This document shows positions 1 to 9,244 of a DNA stretch of 64,000 bases, in pieces. The notes under the pieces were generated by a model. It saw nothing but the letters and a program-made list of their open reading frames with translations, was not told where the DNA came from and made no database searches. The first letter of the stretch is position 1, and every line of letters starts with the position of its first letter. The position numbers and the translations under genes are program-made. The stretch is taken from positions 3,100,001 through 3,164,000 of the forward strand of contig NZ_CP033219.1 of the NCBI RefSeq assembly GCF_004006175.1, given 5' to 3'. Source of the DNA: Parasedimentitalea marina. GTDB lineage: Bacteria > Pseudomonadota > Alphaproteobacteria > Rhodobacterales > Rhodobacteraceae.

Positions 1-1
1 C

Positions 2-1186
2 TATGGCTGCACCACCTGTATCGGTAACTCCGGCCCAATTCAGGCCGAACTGTCCGAGGCCATCGCCGAAGGCGATTTGGTTGCAACGGCTGTTCTGTCG
101 GGTAACCGCAATTTTGAGGGTCGTATCAGCCCTGATGTGCGCGCCAACTATCTGGCCTCACCGCCGCTGGTGGTCGCCTATGCATTGGCAGGCACCATGG
201 ACATCAACATCGACACCGATGTGATCGCTCAGGACAAAGACGGCAACGACGTCTACCTGAAAGACATCTGGCCGACCACTCAGGAAGTTGCGGAACTGGT
301 CGAACAGACCGTCACCCGCGCAGCCTTCCTCGAGAAATACGCTGATGTGTTCAAGGGCGACGACAAATGGCAGGGCGTAGAGACCACCGACGCCGAGACC
401 TATGATTGGCCTGCTGCCTCGACCTACATTCAGAACCCGCCCTACTTCCAGGGCATGAGCACTGAACCGGGTACAATCAGCAATATCAAAGACGCCAAGG
501 TTCTGGCCATTCTGGGCGACATGGTCACCACCGACCACATCTCGCCTGCGGGCGGCTTTGCCACCACCACTCCGGCTGGCGGCTACCTGCTGGAGCGCCA
601 GGTGCAACCGCGTGAGTTCAACTCATATGGGTCGCGTCGCGGCAACCACGAGATCATGATGCGCGGCACCTTTGCCAACATCCGCATCAAGAACGAGATG
701 CTGGACGGCGTCGAAGGCGGTTACACCACTGGTCCCGATGGCAAACAGGCGGCGATCTATGAAGCGGCTATGGCCTACCAAGAGGCCGGCACTCCGCTGG
801 TGATCTTTGGCGGCGAACAATACGGCGCTGGCTCCTCGCGTGACTGGGCGGCCAAGGGCACAGCCCTGCTGGGCGTCAAGGCTGTGATCACCGAAAGTTT
901 TGAGCGTATCCACCGCTCGAACCTGGTTGGCATGGGTGTTATTCCACTGGAATTCACCAATGGTGACAGCCGCAAGTCGCTGGGCCTCACCGGTGAAGAG
1001 ACTGTATCGATCACTGGTCTGGACACCATCCAGCCACTGCAGGAAGTGCCCTGCGCGATCACCATGGCGGATGGCTCGGTGAAAGAGATCACCCTGAAGT
1101 GCCGCATCGATACCGCGCCCGAGATCGAATACATCGAGCACGGCGGCGTGCTGCACTATGTGCTGCGCAACCTGGCCAAGTCGTAA
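2..1186 (+). CDS. acnA: aconitate hydratase, C-terminal part (5' end outside window)
   Basis: This is the last 394 residues of aconitase, the TCA-cycle enzyme that isomerises citrate to isocitrate with a 4Fe-4S cluster. The frame is already open at base 2 and begins YGCTTCIGNSG, so visible residues 3 and 6 are two of the three cluster cysteines; the first ligand and roughly 500 residues lie upstream. The C-terminal swivel domain follows, with DHISPAG, the GSRRGNHE substrate-binding stretch and EQYGAGSSRDWAAKG. The single-chain layout with these motifs fits AcnA rather than AcnB. A good intrinsic terminator follows the stop codon. Identity is secure; only the truncation by the window edge limits it. 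Confidence 0.97.
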   Translation, partial: YGCTTCIGNSGPIQAELSEAIAEGDLVATAVLSGNRNFEGRISPDVRANYLASPPLVVAYALAGTMDINIDTDVIAQDKDGNDVYLKDIWPTTQEVAELVEQTVTRAAFLEKYADVFKGDDKWQGVETTDAETYDWPAASTYIQNPPYFQGMSTEPGTISNIKDAKVLAILGDMVTTDHISPAGGFATTTPAGGYLLERQVQPREFNSYGSRRGNHEIMMRGTFANIRIKNEMLDGVEGGYTTGPDGKQAAIYEAAMAYQEAGTPLVIFGGEQYGAGSSRDWAAKGTALLGVKAVITESFERIHRSNLVGMGVIPLEFTNGDSRKSLGLTGEETVSITGLDTIQPLQEVPCAITMADGSVKEITLKCRIDTAPEIEYIEHGGVLHYVLRNLAKS

Positions 1187-1208
1187 AAACAGCCATTCTA
1201 GGCTCTTG

Positions 1209-1238
1209 AACATGTCCCTCTCTGGGGGCATGTTTTTT
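1209..1238 (+). terminator. intrinsic terminator of acnA
   Basis: AACATG-T-CCC pairs with GGG-G-CATGTT around a six-base loop, directly followed by six T. It sits 22 bases after the aconitase stop codon. Its T-run touches the start of the next open frame at 1240. Confidence 0.85.
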
Positions 1239-1239
1239 C

Positions 1240-1659
1240 ATGTTCAAATTATTTTATGAGTTGCCTATCTCCGTAGGCACTTTGCCTGAAGAGTACCCAA
1301 TCAAGGTTCCACATTTTGTGCTGCTCTTGTGTCGGGGTGATGTAGATCCTGATTGGCAGTGGAAAGTCGCGAAATGGATTGTGCACTCGTCTGCCATGAC
1401 TGCTGCGGCGTGGGGGCCAAACACGACCAAATGGGATGATGCAATTGACTGGGCCCTCATTCAGGAACAAGACGAAGGGCGATTAGATAACGCGCGATTT
1501 ATCCTAACAACATGGCACGACGACGAGCCAATTGAGGACACGCTGGAGTTCCTAGCGCCGATGTCCTCCGAAAAGCCACCCTGCGAGGGACTATTGGTTC
1601 TAAATGCTCAAAACACTTCAGTACCGCTCGGCAGAATTGGATACCTTCTGGGCAAGTGA
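1240..1659 (+). CDS. small hypothetical protein, possibly DUF7684-like
   Basis: An open frame of 139 residues with no signal peptide or membrane segment. The sequence has a hydrophobic strand (FVLLLCRG), then AAAWGPNTTKWDD and FILTTWHDDEPIEDTLEFL. The AWG and TTWHxDE pattern recalls small uncharacterised proteins of the DUF7684 type, but this is from memory and unconfirmed. The ATG lies one base after the T-run of the acnA terminator, so either the start is misplaced or transcription begins within or reads through that terminator; no other ATG precedes the conserved-looking part. Base composition is more AT-rich than acnA. Function unknown. Confidence 0.55.
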   Translation: MFKLFYELPISVGTLPEEYPIKVPHFVLLLCRGDVDPDWQWKVAKWIVHSSAMTAAAWGPNTTKWDDAIDWALIQEQDEGRLDNARFILTTWHDDEPIEDTLEFLAPMSSEKPPCEGLLVLNAQNTSVPLGRIGYLLGK

Positions 1660-1768
1660 AGGCCTTGTGAGATTCTGTGAAAACCGGCGCCATCAGGCCA
1701 ATAACTGCACAGACCCTGTGTGTGAATGCTGTATTGCCGTGGCCCGATACGCCACCGATAGTCCGGGC

Positions 1769-2107
1769 ATGAAACAGATATCCCAAATCACCAGCTATCA
1801 CGCGCATGTCTATTTCGACGCCGAAACCGTCGAACAGGCCCGTGCATTGTGCCAGACGGCGGCCTCAACATTCGACGTTCAGATGGGGCGGGTGCACGAA
1901 AAGCCCGTCGGGCCGCATCCCATGTGGTCTTGTCAATTGCTGGCCACACCCGACCAGTTTTCCCAGCTGTTGCCCTGGCTGGCCCTGAACCGCGATGGAT
2001 TAATCGTATTTTCTCACCCGGAAACCGGCGACCATCTGACAGATCACCTCGATCACGGCATATGGCTGGGCACCGGTCTGGATCTGGACCTGAGCCTCTT
2101 TGGCTAA
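1769..2107 (+). CDS. DOPA 4,5-dioxygenase family protein
   Basis: A 112-residue cytosolic protein. It opens with MKQISQITSYHAHVYFD, where the HAH pair matches the conserved metal-site region of the DOPA 4,5-dioxygenase family (extradiol ring cleavage of catechols in fungi and plants). It later has GPHPMWSCQL and the terminal SLFG typical of the bacterial members. Length fits the family. The frame is open further upstream, but the ATG at 1769 starts exactly where the family similarity begins. Bacterial members are mostly uncharacterised and the natural substrate is unknown. It converges on the ccmG gene. Confidence 0.8.
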   Translation: MKQISQITSYHAHVYFDAETVEQARALCQTAASTFDVQMGRVHEKPVGPHPMWSCQLLATPDQFSQLLPWLALNRDGLIVFSHPETGDHLTDHLDHGIWLGTGLDLDLSLFG

Positions 2108-2169
2108 CTGCTGCTTGGGTGAGTCTGAAGCGCAAAACGCCCTCCAACGAAAGGCGCCAAGACGGCTGT

Positions 2170-2709
2170 TTACTGCCCCTTGGCACGCTCCAGTGCTGGG
2201 CGCAGGGTCTTCTCAATCACCCGTTCAGTCAGTGGCCCGGCGTGGCGCATGATAATGGTGCCGTCGCCGTCAATCACATAGGTTTCAGGCACGCCATAGA
2301 CGCCCCAGTCCAATGCCATCTTACCCTTCTCGTCACGACCAATGCCGGTATAGGGGTCGCCCAGCTCGTCCAGGAACGACGCCGCATTGGCCTGCTGGTC
2401 CTTGTAGTTGATGCCGTAAATGGCCAGACCTTCGTTCTGCAGGGCCTGCAGATTTGGGTGCTCGATGCGGCAAGGCGCGCACCAGCTGGCCCAATAATTC
2501 ACCACCTTGACGTTACCATCCCGCAATGTCGCGTCATCAAACCCAGGCTTTCCAGGGAACGCGGTCAAGACCACCGGTGGCGACGTTTGCCCCACCCGCG
2601 CCGACGGCAGGCTGTTGGGGTCCTCGCGAAACATACCAATCAGGGCCAAACTGATGAACCCGGCGAACACCACCACCGGCACCGCCATCATCGGAGATAT
2701 TTTAGCCAT
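2170..2709 (-). CDS. ccmG: CcmG/DsbE thiol:disulfide interchange protein
   Basis: A membrane-anchored periplasmic thioredoxin-like protein of 179 residues that keeps apocytochrome c cysteines reduced for haem attachment. An N-terminal anchor covers about residues 7-27. The thioredoxin fold follows with the redox pair in NYWASWCAPCR (Cys77 and Cys80), and GVYGVPETYVIDGDG contains the cis-proline region expected for this family. It is last in the leftward ccmABCDG run and its ATG overlaps the end of ccmD, which suggests coupled translation. Confidence 0.95.
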   Translation of the reverse strand: MAKISPMMAVPVVVFAGFISLALIGMFREDPNSLPSARVGQTSPPVVLTAFPGKPGFDDATLRDGNVKVVNYWASWCAPCRIEHPNLQALQNEGLAIYGINYKDQQANAASFLDELGDPYTGIGRDEKGKMALDWGVYGVPETYVIDGDGTIIMRHAGPLTERVIEKTLRPALERAKGQ

Positions 2710-2860
2710 TGCCCGTCATCCGTTTTTCCATTCTTTTCATTTCGGCCCGCACCCGGCGGCCACGTATCACACTGATCAGCACCAGCAAAAGCAACAGCGC
2801 AATCGACGCCCCATAAGCCGACAGTACCGTGTCAGCGTGTTTTCCCAGATCCGGCATCAT
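2702..2860 (-). CDS. ccmD: haem exporter protein CcmD
   Basis: A 52-residue open frame found by reading the gap between ccmC and ccmG. It begins MMPDLGKHADTVLSAYG, has one membrane helix (about residues 15-32), and ends in a basic tail RGRRVRAEMKRMEKRM. This is the usual CcmD layout: a small single-span protein that helps release haem-loaded CcmE from the CcmABC complex. Its ATG overlaps the ccmC stop as ATGA (2857-2860), and its own end overlaps the ccmG start by eight bases. Position, size and topology make the call firm despite low sequence conservation in this family. Confidence 0.9.
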   Translation of the reverse strand: MMPDLGKHADTVLSAYGASIALLLLLVLISVIRGRRVRAEMKRMEKRMTGNG

Positions 2861-3609
2861 GCCTCAGCCCTTTCACGCGCCATAAGCGCCTTGATCCGCC
2901 GGGCCCGAATTTCGGTGCCTGTGCGGTAAAAAACCAGCGCAACAAATAAAAGGACAAAGCCAACGATGCAAAGCATCAGCGGGTAGAAATAGATATTGTT
3001 GACCTTTTCCTCTGTATCCGTGCCGGTCACCGCTGCGGCCCGCATGATCGAGGCGCCCTGATGCAGCCCCTGATTCCAGAAATTCACCGCATAGCGGCTA
3101 AGCAGCGCAAATACACTGCCGACCAAGCATAGAAACGACGTCAAATCTGCGGCAGTGTCGGCATCCTCGATAGCCTCCCACAGAGCCATGTAGCCAAGGT
3201 AGAACAGGAACAGGATCAGAAACGAGGTCAGACGCGGGTCCCAGACCCACCAGGTGCCCCAGGTCGGCTGGCCCCAGATGGCGCCGGTGACCAGGGCAAT
3301 CAGGGTCATCACCATCCCAATCGGTGCCGCCGCCCGCGCCGCCAGCGCGCTGACGTGGTGGCGCCGTATCAGCCAGACCAGCGAGGTCGCCAGCATCATG
3401 ACCCAGATATTGATCGCCAGCATCGCAGTTGGTACATGCAGATAGATGATTTTCACGGTCGAGCCCTGACGGGCTTCGTCGCCAGTGAAAAAGAAACCCC
3501 AGATCAGCCCGGCCACAATGCACAGCGCCGAGGCCCCCCACAGGGCCGGGGTCACCCGCTCGGTGCTGGTGATGAATTTCTTTGGATTGGCATATTCCCA
3601 GATCGACAT
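2857..3609 (-). CDS. ccmC: haem ABC transporter permease CcmC
   Basis: A 250-residue inner-membrane protein with six predicted helices that presents haem to CcmE in cytochrome c maturation. The diagnostic tryptophan-rich periplasmic loop WGQPTWGTWWVWD lies at residues 112-124. His58 (YLHVP) and His183 (GLHQG) sit where the two haem-ligating histidines of CcmC are expected. It is followed by ccmD with a four-base overlap and preceded by ccmB 47 bases upstream. Confidence 0.96.
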   Translation of the reverse strand: MSIWEYANPKKFITSTERVTPALWGASALCIVAGLIWGFFFTGDEARQGSTVKIIYLHVPTAMLAINIWVMMLATSLVWLIRRHHVSALAARAAAPIGMVMTLIALVTGAIWGQPTWGTWWVWDPRLTSFLILFLFYLGYMALWEAIEDADTAADLTSFLCLVGSVFALLSRYAVNFWNQGLHQGASIMRAAAVTGTDTEEKVNNIYFYPLMLCIVGFVLLFVALVFYRTGTEIRARRIKALMARERAEA

Positions 3610-3656
3610 ATTGGGTACCTAGCTAGTTCCTATAGGGTTCTCAAATCACGAATGCC

Positions 3657-4313
3657 TCAACGCAGATTGATGCGCAAGACGGCGGCACTGGCAAAAGGCA
3701 GCAGCGCAATGGACGCCGCTGAAATTCCTGCCAGCATCAGGAGCGGGGTCTGAATGTCCATGCCGATGGCGCCACGCCGGGCCACCTCAGCCCCAAAGAT
3801 CAGAGTGGGCATATACAGGGGCATCACCAGCAGCGACATCAACAGCCCACCACGTTTCAGGCCAACGGTCAGCGCCGCACCAAAGGTGCCGATCACCGAC
3901 AAGGCAGGTGTGCCCAGCAGCAGCGAGACCATCACCCACTGGAACCCCGGCACCGGTAGGTTCAGCAGAACCCCCAGCACCGGCGCAGCCAGCACCAGCG
4001 GCAGGCCAGTGGTGATCCAATGTGCCAGCGCCTTGACGGACACAGTGGCCTCTAGCGGCAGCGGTGCGGTGGCCAGCAAATCCAGCGAGCCATCCTCCCA
4101 GTCTAGGGCCAGCAGACGATCCAGTGACAACAGACAGGCCAGTAGTGCACCAAGCCACAGAACGCCGGGCGCGATTGAGGCCAGCAATGCGGGATGTGGC
4201 CCCACGGACAGCGGCACCATCACCGTTACGATCAGAAAAAATGCCAACCCCAGCCCAAAGCCGCCGCCGGCCCGCATGGCCAACCGCAAATCCCGCATCA
4301 GCAACGCAATCAC
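3657..4313 (-). CDS. ccmB: haem exporter protein CcmB
   Basis: A 218-residue, six-helix membrane subunit of the CcmABC complex. It begins [18 protein letters not shown] and carries the [10 protein letters not shown] stretch typical of CcmB. It pairs with the ATPase CcmA, whose stop codon overlaps the ccmB ATG as ATGA at 4310-4313, so the two are translationally coupled. Length matches the family. Confidence 0.95.
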   Translation of the reverse strand: MIALLMRDLRLAMRAGGGFGLGLAFFLIVTVMVPLSVGPHPALLASIAPGVLWLGALLACLLSLDRLLALDWEDGSLDLLATAPLPLEATVSVKALAHWITTGLPLVLAAPVLGVLLNLPVPGFQWVMVSLLLGTPALSVIGTFGAALTVGLKRGGLLMSLLVMPLYMPTLIFGAEVARRGAIGMDIQTPLLMLAGISAASIALLPFASAAVLRINLR

Positions 4314-4924
4314 AGGAAACCTCCGTCGAAATCGTCAATCGCCGGCAGTTTTGCCTTGAAGGGACCGACCTCTAGCACCTCACTATCCAGTCCCAGATCG
4401 ATATGGGTCGCAATCAGGGCTGATCCCCCCTGCCCCAGATGAGCCCGGACCGCGTCAGCAAACATCGCCACGGATTTTACATCCAGACTCACGGTGGGCT
4501 CATCCAGAACCCAAATTGGCAGCCCGGTAACCAGCATCCGCGACAGGCCCAGCCGCCGCTTTTGTCCGGCCGACAGCTCACCAGCCGGGCGATCACGCAG
4601 ACCGCCCAGATCAAAGGCATCAACCGCCGCGTCGATCCCTTTTGCGCCAAATACTTTGGCCCAGAACGTTAGATTCTCGGCGACCGTCAATGTGGGTTTG
4701 ATACCGTCGATATGCCCGGCATAGGCAATGCTGTCTTCGGCACACCGGATCGTGCCCGAGACCGGCGGCTGCAAACCGGCGATGGTCCGTAACAACGTGG
4801 TCTTGCCACTTCCATTGGGTCCTCGCAGGATCAGAGCCTGCCCAGGTTCAAGCGTAAAGCTGAGCCCCGCCAGCACCGGGATACCACCCCGGGCGATACA
4901 TAGATCCGATATCTTGAGGCTCAT
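4310..4924 (-). CDS. ccmA: haem ABC exporter ATP-binding protein CcmA
   Basis: A 204-residue ABC ATPase that powers CcmABC-dependent release of holo-CcmE. It has Walker [10 protein letters not shown] (residues 35-43), the signature [14 protein letters not shown] and Walker [12 protein letters not shown]. First gene of the ccm block. About 30 bases upstream on this strand there is a TATTAT that could be a -10 box, so the block may have its own promoter as well as read-through from the upstream gene at 4992-5348. No ccmE, ccmF or ccmH is present here; in this group they usually lie elsewhere. Confidence 0.95.
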   Translation of the reverse strand: MSLKISDLCIARGGIPVLAGLSFTLEPGQALILRGPNGSGKTTLLRTIAGLQPPVSGTIRCAEDSIAYAGHIDGIKPTLTVAENLTFWAKVFGAKGIDAAVDAFDLGGLRDRPAGELSAGQKRRLGLSRMLVTGLPIWVLDEPTVSLDVKSVAMFADAVRAHLGQGGSALIATHIDLGLDSEVLEVGPFKAKLPAIDDFDGGFL

Positions 4925-4991
4925 CTAATCCGGTTATCCCTTTGCCTGCAGTGGCATAATACGCAAATCACGCCTGGGTCTTTGCGACAGA

Positions 4992-5348
4992 TCAAACCAC
5001 CGGCAAAGCGGCCAGTGCAATGCGGCGCCCCTCGGACAGCAATACATTATACGTCCTGCAGGCAGCCGGTGAGTTCATCACTTCAATCCCCAGTCCAGCT
5101 TCCTCCAGCATTTCGCGCAGGGTGGCAGGAATATAGGCGATTTCGGCGCCGGTGCCCAGAAACAGCACATCGACCTCGCCGGTGAGAGCCAGCAGCGAAG
5201 CACTGTCCGCGTAGCCGCCCCAGGGACCGGTGCCCTTTGGCCCGGTCAAGACCGCGCCTTGGTGCAGCTCGCCGCCAATTCTGAAGAAATTCGGTCCGTA
5301 GCTGTCGACCGGAGTGGCATCGGTATAGGTCACTTCGTTTAGGCGCAT
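4992..5348 (-). CDS. Mth938-like domain-containing protein (DUF498/DUF598)
   Basis: A 118-residue soluble protein with the Mth938-like pattern: YGPNFFRIGGELHQGAVL, then VDVLFLGTGAEIAYIP, and SPAACRTYNVLLSEGRRIALAALP at the end. Eukaryotic relatives include the complex I assembly factor NDUFAF3, but the role of the short bacterial proteins is not settled. Bacterial members commonly sit next to secF, as here with only the TauE-type permease between them, so a membrane or Sec-related role is possible but inferred. Confidence 0.88.
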   Translation of the reverse strand: MRLNEVTYTDATPVDSYGPNFFRIGGELHQGAVLTGPKGTGPWGGYADSASLLALTGEVDVLFLGTGAEIAYIPATLREMLEEAGLGIEVMNSPAACRTYNVLLSEGRRIALAALPVV

Positions 5349-5360
5349 TGCAGGCTCCTG

Positions 5361-6113
5361 TTAGTCGAAAAGCGGCAGGCTGGTCAGAACCGCAAGCCCG
5401 ATCACCGAATAAGACGCCACCCGGTAGATTTTCTCAAGCTTGGGATCGAACAGGGCTTTGCCGATCAGAGTTGTGATCAAATAGGGCAGCGACAGCATCA
5501 GCGCCACCATCAGTGTTTCCATACCGGCAAAGCCGCCGAACACCAGATTGGTGACAATCACCACATCCAGCGCGGCCAAAAAGACAATCGTATTAGCGCG
5601 CACCCGGCTGACATCGCGGACATTGGCCAGGTAAAACACGATAACAACCGGACCTGTCAGACCGGTCATACCGCCCACCGTGCCCGCAGCCCCGCCAATG
5701 GCAAAGCGTCCCGGCCAACCGATTTTACCCTGCCAGCGCCAGCCGGTAATGACAACCACAAGGGTCACGCCAATCACCACCGAGACAAGCCAGCGCAGCA
5801 CCAACCCATCCAGTTGCATCATCATCCAGATCCCGATCGGCACGGTGATGCCAGCCGCCATCGCCAAGGCTCCCACCTCGGATTTATCCGCCTGTTTCCA
5901 GGCAGAGGGGAACAATGCAGCGGTCGAGAACACACCCGTAGTGGCCATCAGAAACACCACATCAGCGGTTGGCAGGAACTGGGCGCCAATCGGGACGAAT
6001 ATCATCGCCGTCCCAAAACCGGTAAACCCACGCACCAGGCCAGCCACAGAAATGGTCAGCAGTAACCAAGCCAGCCCCGGAGTCTCCAGGGCTGCACTCA
6101 AGGCCTCAGGCAT
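5361..6113 (-). CDS. sulfite exporter TauE/SafE family permease
   Basis: A 250-residue membrane protein with about eight helices. It has the paired glycine-rich motifs of the TauE/SafE family: VRGFTGFGTAMIFVP near residue 30 and GGAAGTVGGMTGLTGPVVIVFYL near residue 145. Members export small organic or sulfur anions such as sulfite or sulfoacetate, but the substrate cannot be read from sequence. Its start overlaps the end of secF by eight bases, so it is probably in the same transcript as the Sec genes. Confidence 0.9.
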   Translation of the reverse strand: MPEALSAALETPGLAWLLLTISVAGLVRGFTGFGTAMIFVPIGAQFLPTADVVFLMATTGVFSTAALFPSAWKQADKSEVGALAMAAGITVPIGIWMMMQLDGLVLRWLVSVVIGVTLVVVITGWRWQGKIGWPGRFAIGGAAGTVGGMTGLTGPVVIVFYLANVRDVSRVRANTIVFLAALDVVIVTNLVFGGFAGMETLMVALMLSLPYLITTLIGKALFDPKLEKIYRVASYSVIGLAVLTSLPLFD

Positions 6114-7074
6114 CGATATTGGCGAACTGGTTGCCAGTGGTATTGGCCTGCTTGCTCCAGTCGCGTTTGACGCCCAGCTTCAGCAGGATGGTCGAGGCCA
6201 CAAAGACCGACGAATAGGTGCCGACGATCACGCCCCAGATCATCGCAAAGACAAAGCCACGGATCACGTCTCCGCCCAACACATACAGCGAGATCAATGC
6301 GATCAGCGTGGTCACCGAGGTCATCACGGTGCGCGACAGCGTCTGGTTGATCGACAGGTTCAGCACTTCGGCCAGCGACAGTTTCTTGAACTTGCGCAGG
6401 TTTTCCCGCACCCGGTCAAACACCACCACGGTATCGTTCAGGGAGTAGCCAACAATGGTCAGCAGGGCCGCGATGATGGCCAGATCAAACTTGATCTGCA
6501 CCGCCGCGAACACGCCGATGGTCAGCAAGACATCGTGAACCAGCGCCGCAACCGCACCCAGGGCAAACTGCCATTCAAAGCGCAGCCAGATATAGATCAG
6601 GACCGCGCCAATCGCCAGCACCACAGCAAGAACCGCCGTCTGCACCAGCTCACCCGAGACTTTTGGGCCTACCGATTCAACCGAGACGAATTTGATACCC
6701 GGTGCAACTTCGTCCAGTACCGCCCGCAGCGCTTCGATGGTCTCGCCCGAGATCGCTTCGCCGTCAGCCTGCGCCTGAATGCGGATCATTGCGACATGCT
6801 GATCTTCCTCAAACGTTGGGTCGAACACCTCGGTGATCGAGATATCGCCCAACTCCATCGGTTCGATTGCCTTACGATAGGCGCCGACGTCCATAGCCAG
6901 TGTGCTTTCGGTCCGCACCGTGGTCCCGCCACGGAAATCGATACCGAAGTTCAGCCCCTGGGCAAAGAACGACACCACACTCAACACCAGCAACAGGGAC
7001 GAGAACCCCATCCACAGCTTCCAGCTGTTGAAGAAATCAAACGAGGTCTTTTCGGGAACTAGTTTCAGTCTCAT
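6106..7074 (-). CDS. secF: protein translocase subunit SecF
   Basis: A 322-residue inner-membrane protein that works with SecD to pull preproteins across the membrane using the proton-motive force. It starts MRLKLVPEKTSFDFF, one base after the secD stop. It has the FGIDFRGGT motif in the first periplasmic part and the TM4 region YSLNDTVVVFDRVREN characteristic of SecF. The frame is open twelve codons further upstream into secD, but the ATG at 7074 fits the family's N-terminus. Confidence 0.96.
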   Translation of the reverse strand: MRLKLVPEKTSFDFFNSWKLWMGFSSLLLVLSVVSFFAQGLNFGIDFRGGTTVRTESTLAMDVGAYRKAIEPMELGDISITEVFDPTFEEDQHVAMIRIQAQADGEAISGETIEALRAVLDEVAPGIKFVSVESVGPKVSGELVQTAVLAVVLAIGAVLIYIWLRFEWQFALGAVAALVHDVLLTIGVFAAVQIKFDLAIIAALLTIVGYSLNDTVVVFDRVRENLRKFKKLSLAEVLNLSINQTLSRTVMTSVTTLIALISLYVLGGDVIRGFVFAMIWGVIVGTYSSVFVASTILLKLGVKRDWSKQANTTGNQFANIDA

Positions 7075-7075
7075 C

Positions 7076-8737
7076 TTACACCTCGATGGTTTTTGGACGG
7101 CGGCGTTCAAACCACATGATGATCATCACACGGGTCACAAAGATCGCTGTGAACACCGAAGTCATGATCCCCAGTCCCAGGGTAATGGCAAATCCACGCA
7201 CCGGACCCGATCCCATGGCAAACAGGATCACTGCCGTAATGAAGGTGGTGACGTTGGCATCCAGAATGGCGCTGAGCGCTTTGGAATATCCTTCCTCGAT
7301 AGAGCGCGCCGGGCCACGGCCCGCCTTCAGCTCTTCGCGGATACGTTCAAACACCAGCACATTGGCATCCACTGCCATACCGACGGTCAACACGATACCG
7401 GCAATACCTGGCAGCGTTAGGGTGCCGCCAATCAGGCTGAGCATACCAAAGATCAGCGCGATGTTCAGGATCAACGCGACGTTGGCAAAGATACCAAACA
7501 ACCCATAGCTCAGCACCATAAAGACCAGCACGCCGACGAAGGCGACGATCGTGGCAATCTTACCTGCATCAATGCTGTCTTGACCCAGTTCCGGACCAAT
7601 GGTGCGCTCTTCCAGAAACTCCAGCTCGGCAGGCAAGGCACCCGCGCGCAGCAGGACTGCCAAGTTGGTGCTTTCCTCGATGGTGAAGTTACCGGTGATG
7701 ATACCAGACCCACCCGGAATATGGCTTTGGATCACAGGGGCCGAGACCACCTCGTCGTCCAGAACGATAGCAAAGGGCGAGCCGATGTTTTCGGCTGTAT
7801 AATCGCCAAAGCGACGCGCCCCCGATGTATTAAAGCGGAAACTGACGGCCGGCCCCCCGTTTTGGTCAAACGAAGGCTGCGCATCGACCAGATCTTCGCC
7901 GGTCACCACTGGCGCGGATTCGATGGTGAAATAGACACCTGGATCATCCAGCGATGGGACAATCTTGTTGCCAGCCCCTGCAACCGCATCCGGATCGGAC
8001 CCGCGACCCACCACCGGGCTGAATGTCAGCTGGGCGGTGGTGCCGATGATGGCTTTCAACTCGGACGCAGAGCCAATGCCCGGCACCTGGATCAGGATAC
8101 GGTCAACGCCCTGACGCTGAATGGTCGGCTCTCGGGTGCCGACTTCATCGATCCGGCGGCGCACGATTTCCAGTGACTGGCGCACGGTGCGATCATCCGA
8201 GGCCAGCTTCTCGGCGTCAGACAATTGGATGGTAATAATGTCTCCCGTCGCCGAGGCCTCGATATCGGTTGATCCGGCCCCGGTCAGACTGGTGACCGGA
8301 TTGGCCAGGCCACGGACCAGTTCCAGCGCCCGGCTCATGCCTTCGGGTTTAGAGATTTTCAGACGAATCTGATCCTCTGGCCCTGGTTGACGGCGAAATG
8401 TCCCCACAGTGGCCCGTTCCGGGCGCAAGACATTGCGCACTTCAGGCCATAGCGAGTCCATGCGCGCAGCATAGACGTCAGCAACCTTTACCTCGGCCAG
8501 CAGATGCGCACCGCCGCGCAGGTCCAGACCCAGGTTCACCAGTGACGATGGCATCCAGGATGGCCATTGGTCGACGATTTCCAGCCGCTCGGGCGTTTCA
8601 CCCTTGGCGGTAATTTCGATGGCCGCATCGTTGGACATTTCGACACGCGTATAAAACGCATTTGGCAGGGCAAGCAGCAGGCCGGTCACACAGACCAGCC
8701 AAATCAGCACCCTCTTCCAGAGATCAATTTGCAGCAT
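7076..8737 (-). CDS. secD: protein translocase subunit SecD
   Basis: A 553-residue RND-type translocase subunit. One N-terminal helix is followed by a large periplasmic P1 domain starting LGLDLRGGAHLLAEV and a C-terminal six-helix domain with GMAVDANVLVFERIREEL, which carries the proton-pathway aspartate of the TM4 region. Forms a complex with SecF, encoded one base downstream, and YajC, encoded 33 bases upstream. Length is typical for alphaproteobacteria. Confidence 0.97.
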   Translation of the reverse strand: MLQIDLWKRVLIWLVCVTGLLLALPNAFYTRVEMSNDAAIEITAKGETPERLEIVDQWPSWMPSSLVNLGLDLRGGAHLLAEVKVADVYAARMDSLWPEVRNVLRPERATVGTFRRQPGPEDQIRLKISKPEGMSRALELVRGLANPVTSLTGAGSTDIEASATGDIITIQLSDAEKLASDDRTVRQSLEIVRRRIDEVGTREPTIQRQGVDRILIQVPGIGSASELKAIIGTTAQLTFSPVVGRGSDPDAVAGAGNKIVPSLDDPGVYFTIESAPVVTGEDLVDAQPSFDQNGGPAVSFRFNTSGARRFGDYTAENIGSPFAIVLDDEVVSAPVIQSHIPGGSGIITGNFTIEESTNLAVLLRAGALPAELEFLEERTIGPELGQDSIDAGKIATIVAFVGVLVFMVLSYGLFGIFANVALILNIALIFGMLSLIGGTLTLPGIAGIVLTVGMAVDANVLVFERIREELKAGRGPARSIEEGYSKALSAILDANVTTFITAVILFAMGSGPVRGFAITLGLGIMTSVFTAIFVTRVMIIMWFERRRPKTIEV

Positions 8738-8770
8738 TGCCCTGCCTTTATAGTAATTTACGTCAGAGGT

Positions 8771-9055
8771 TTAGGCTGCTGGCTCGGTCTTGTTGAGCAC
8801 CTGAGCAATGGTCCCTTTGACCACACGAACCTTGACGCCGTCAGCGATTTCAACTTCGATTTCGCCGTCGTCTTTGACCTTGGCAACCTTGCCGATCAAA
8901 CCACCCTGGGTGATCACCTGATCGCCACGGCGCAGGGCCTCGACCATCGCTTTGTGCTCTTTCATTTTCTTCTGCTGAGGGCGGATCAGCAGCATGTACA
9001 TGATACCAAAGATCAGAATGAGCGGCAAAAACTGGCCAAGTGCGCCTGCGTCCAT
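8771..9055 (-). CDS. yajC: preprotein translocase subunit YajC
   Basis: A 94-residue single-span membrane protein that associates with SecDF. The helix (LPLILIFGIMYMLLIRPQ) is followed by the diagnostic RPQQKKMKEH and a small soluble domain with GDQVITQGGLIGKV. It is the first gene of the leftward run that continues through secD, secF, the TauE-type permease and the Mth938-like gene towards ccm. Confidence 0.95.
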   Translation of the reverse strand: MDAGALGQFLPLILIFGIMYMLLIRPQQKKMKEHKAMVEALRRGDQVITQGGLIGKVAKVKDDGEIEVEIADGVKVRVVKGTIAQVLNKTEPAA

Positions 9056-9244
9056 TGGGGTATTCCTTTTGTTAAGGTCACGCCGTAATCAGCGTAAAAT
9101 TCGCTGGCGAACCTATGCGCTGATCATCGGCATTGCAAGGCAACGCAGACCTTTGACTCGCTGTAAAAATATCCTTTCGCATTCCCGCACAGGCTAGCCA
9201 GCTGCAGAATGTTGAATATAGTCATGCTCAAAGGAAATTCATTG

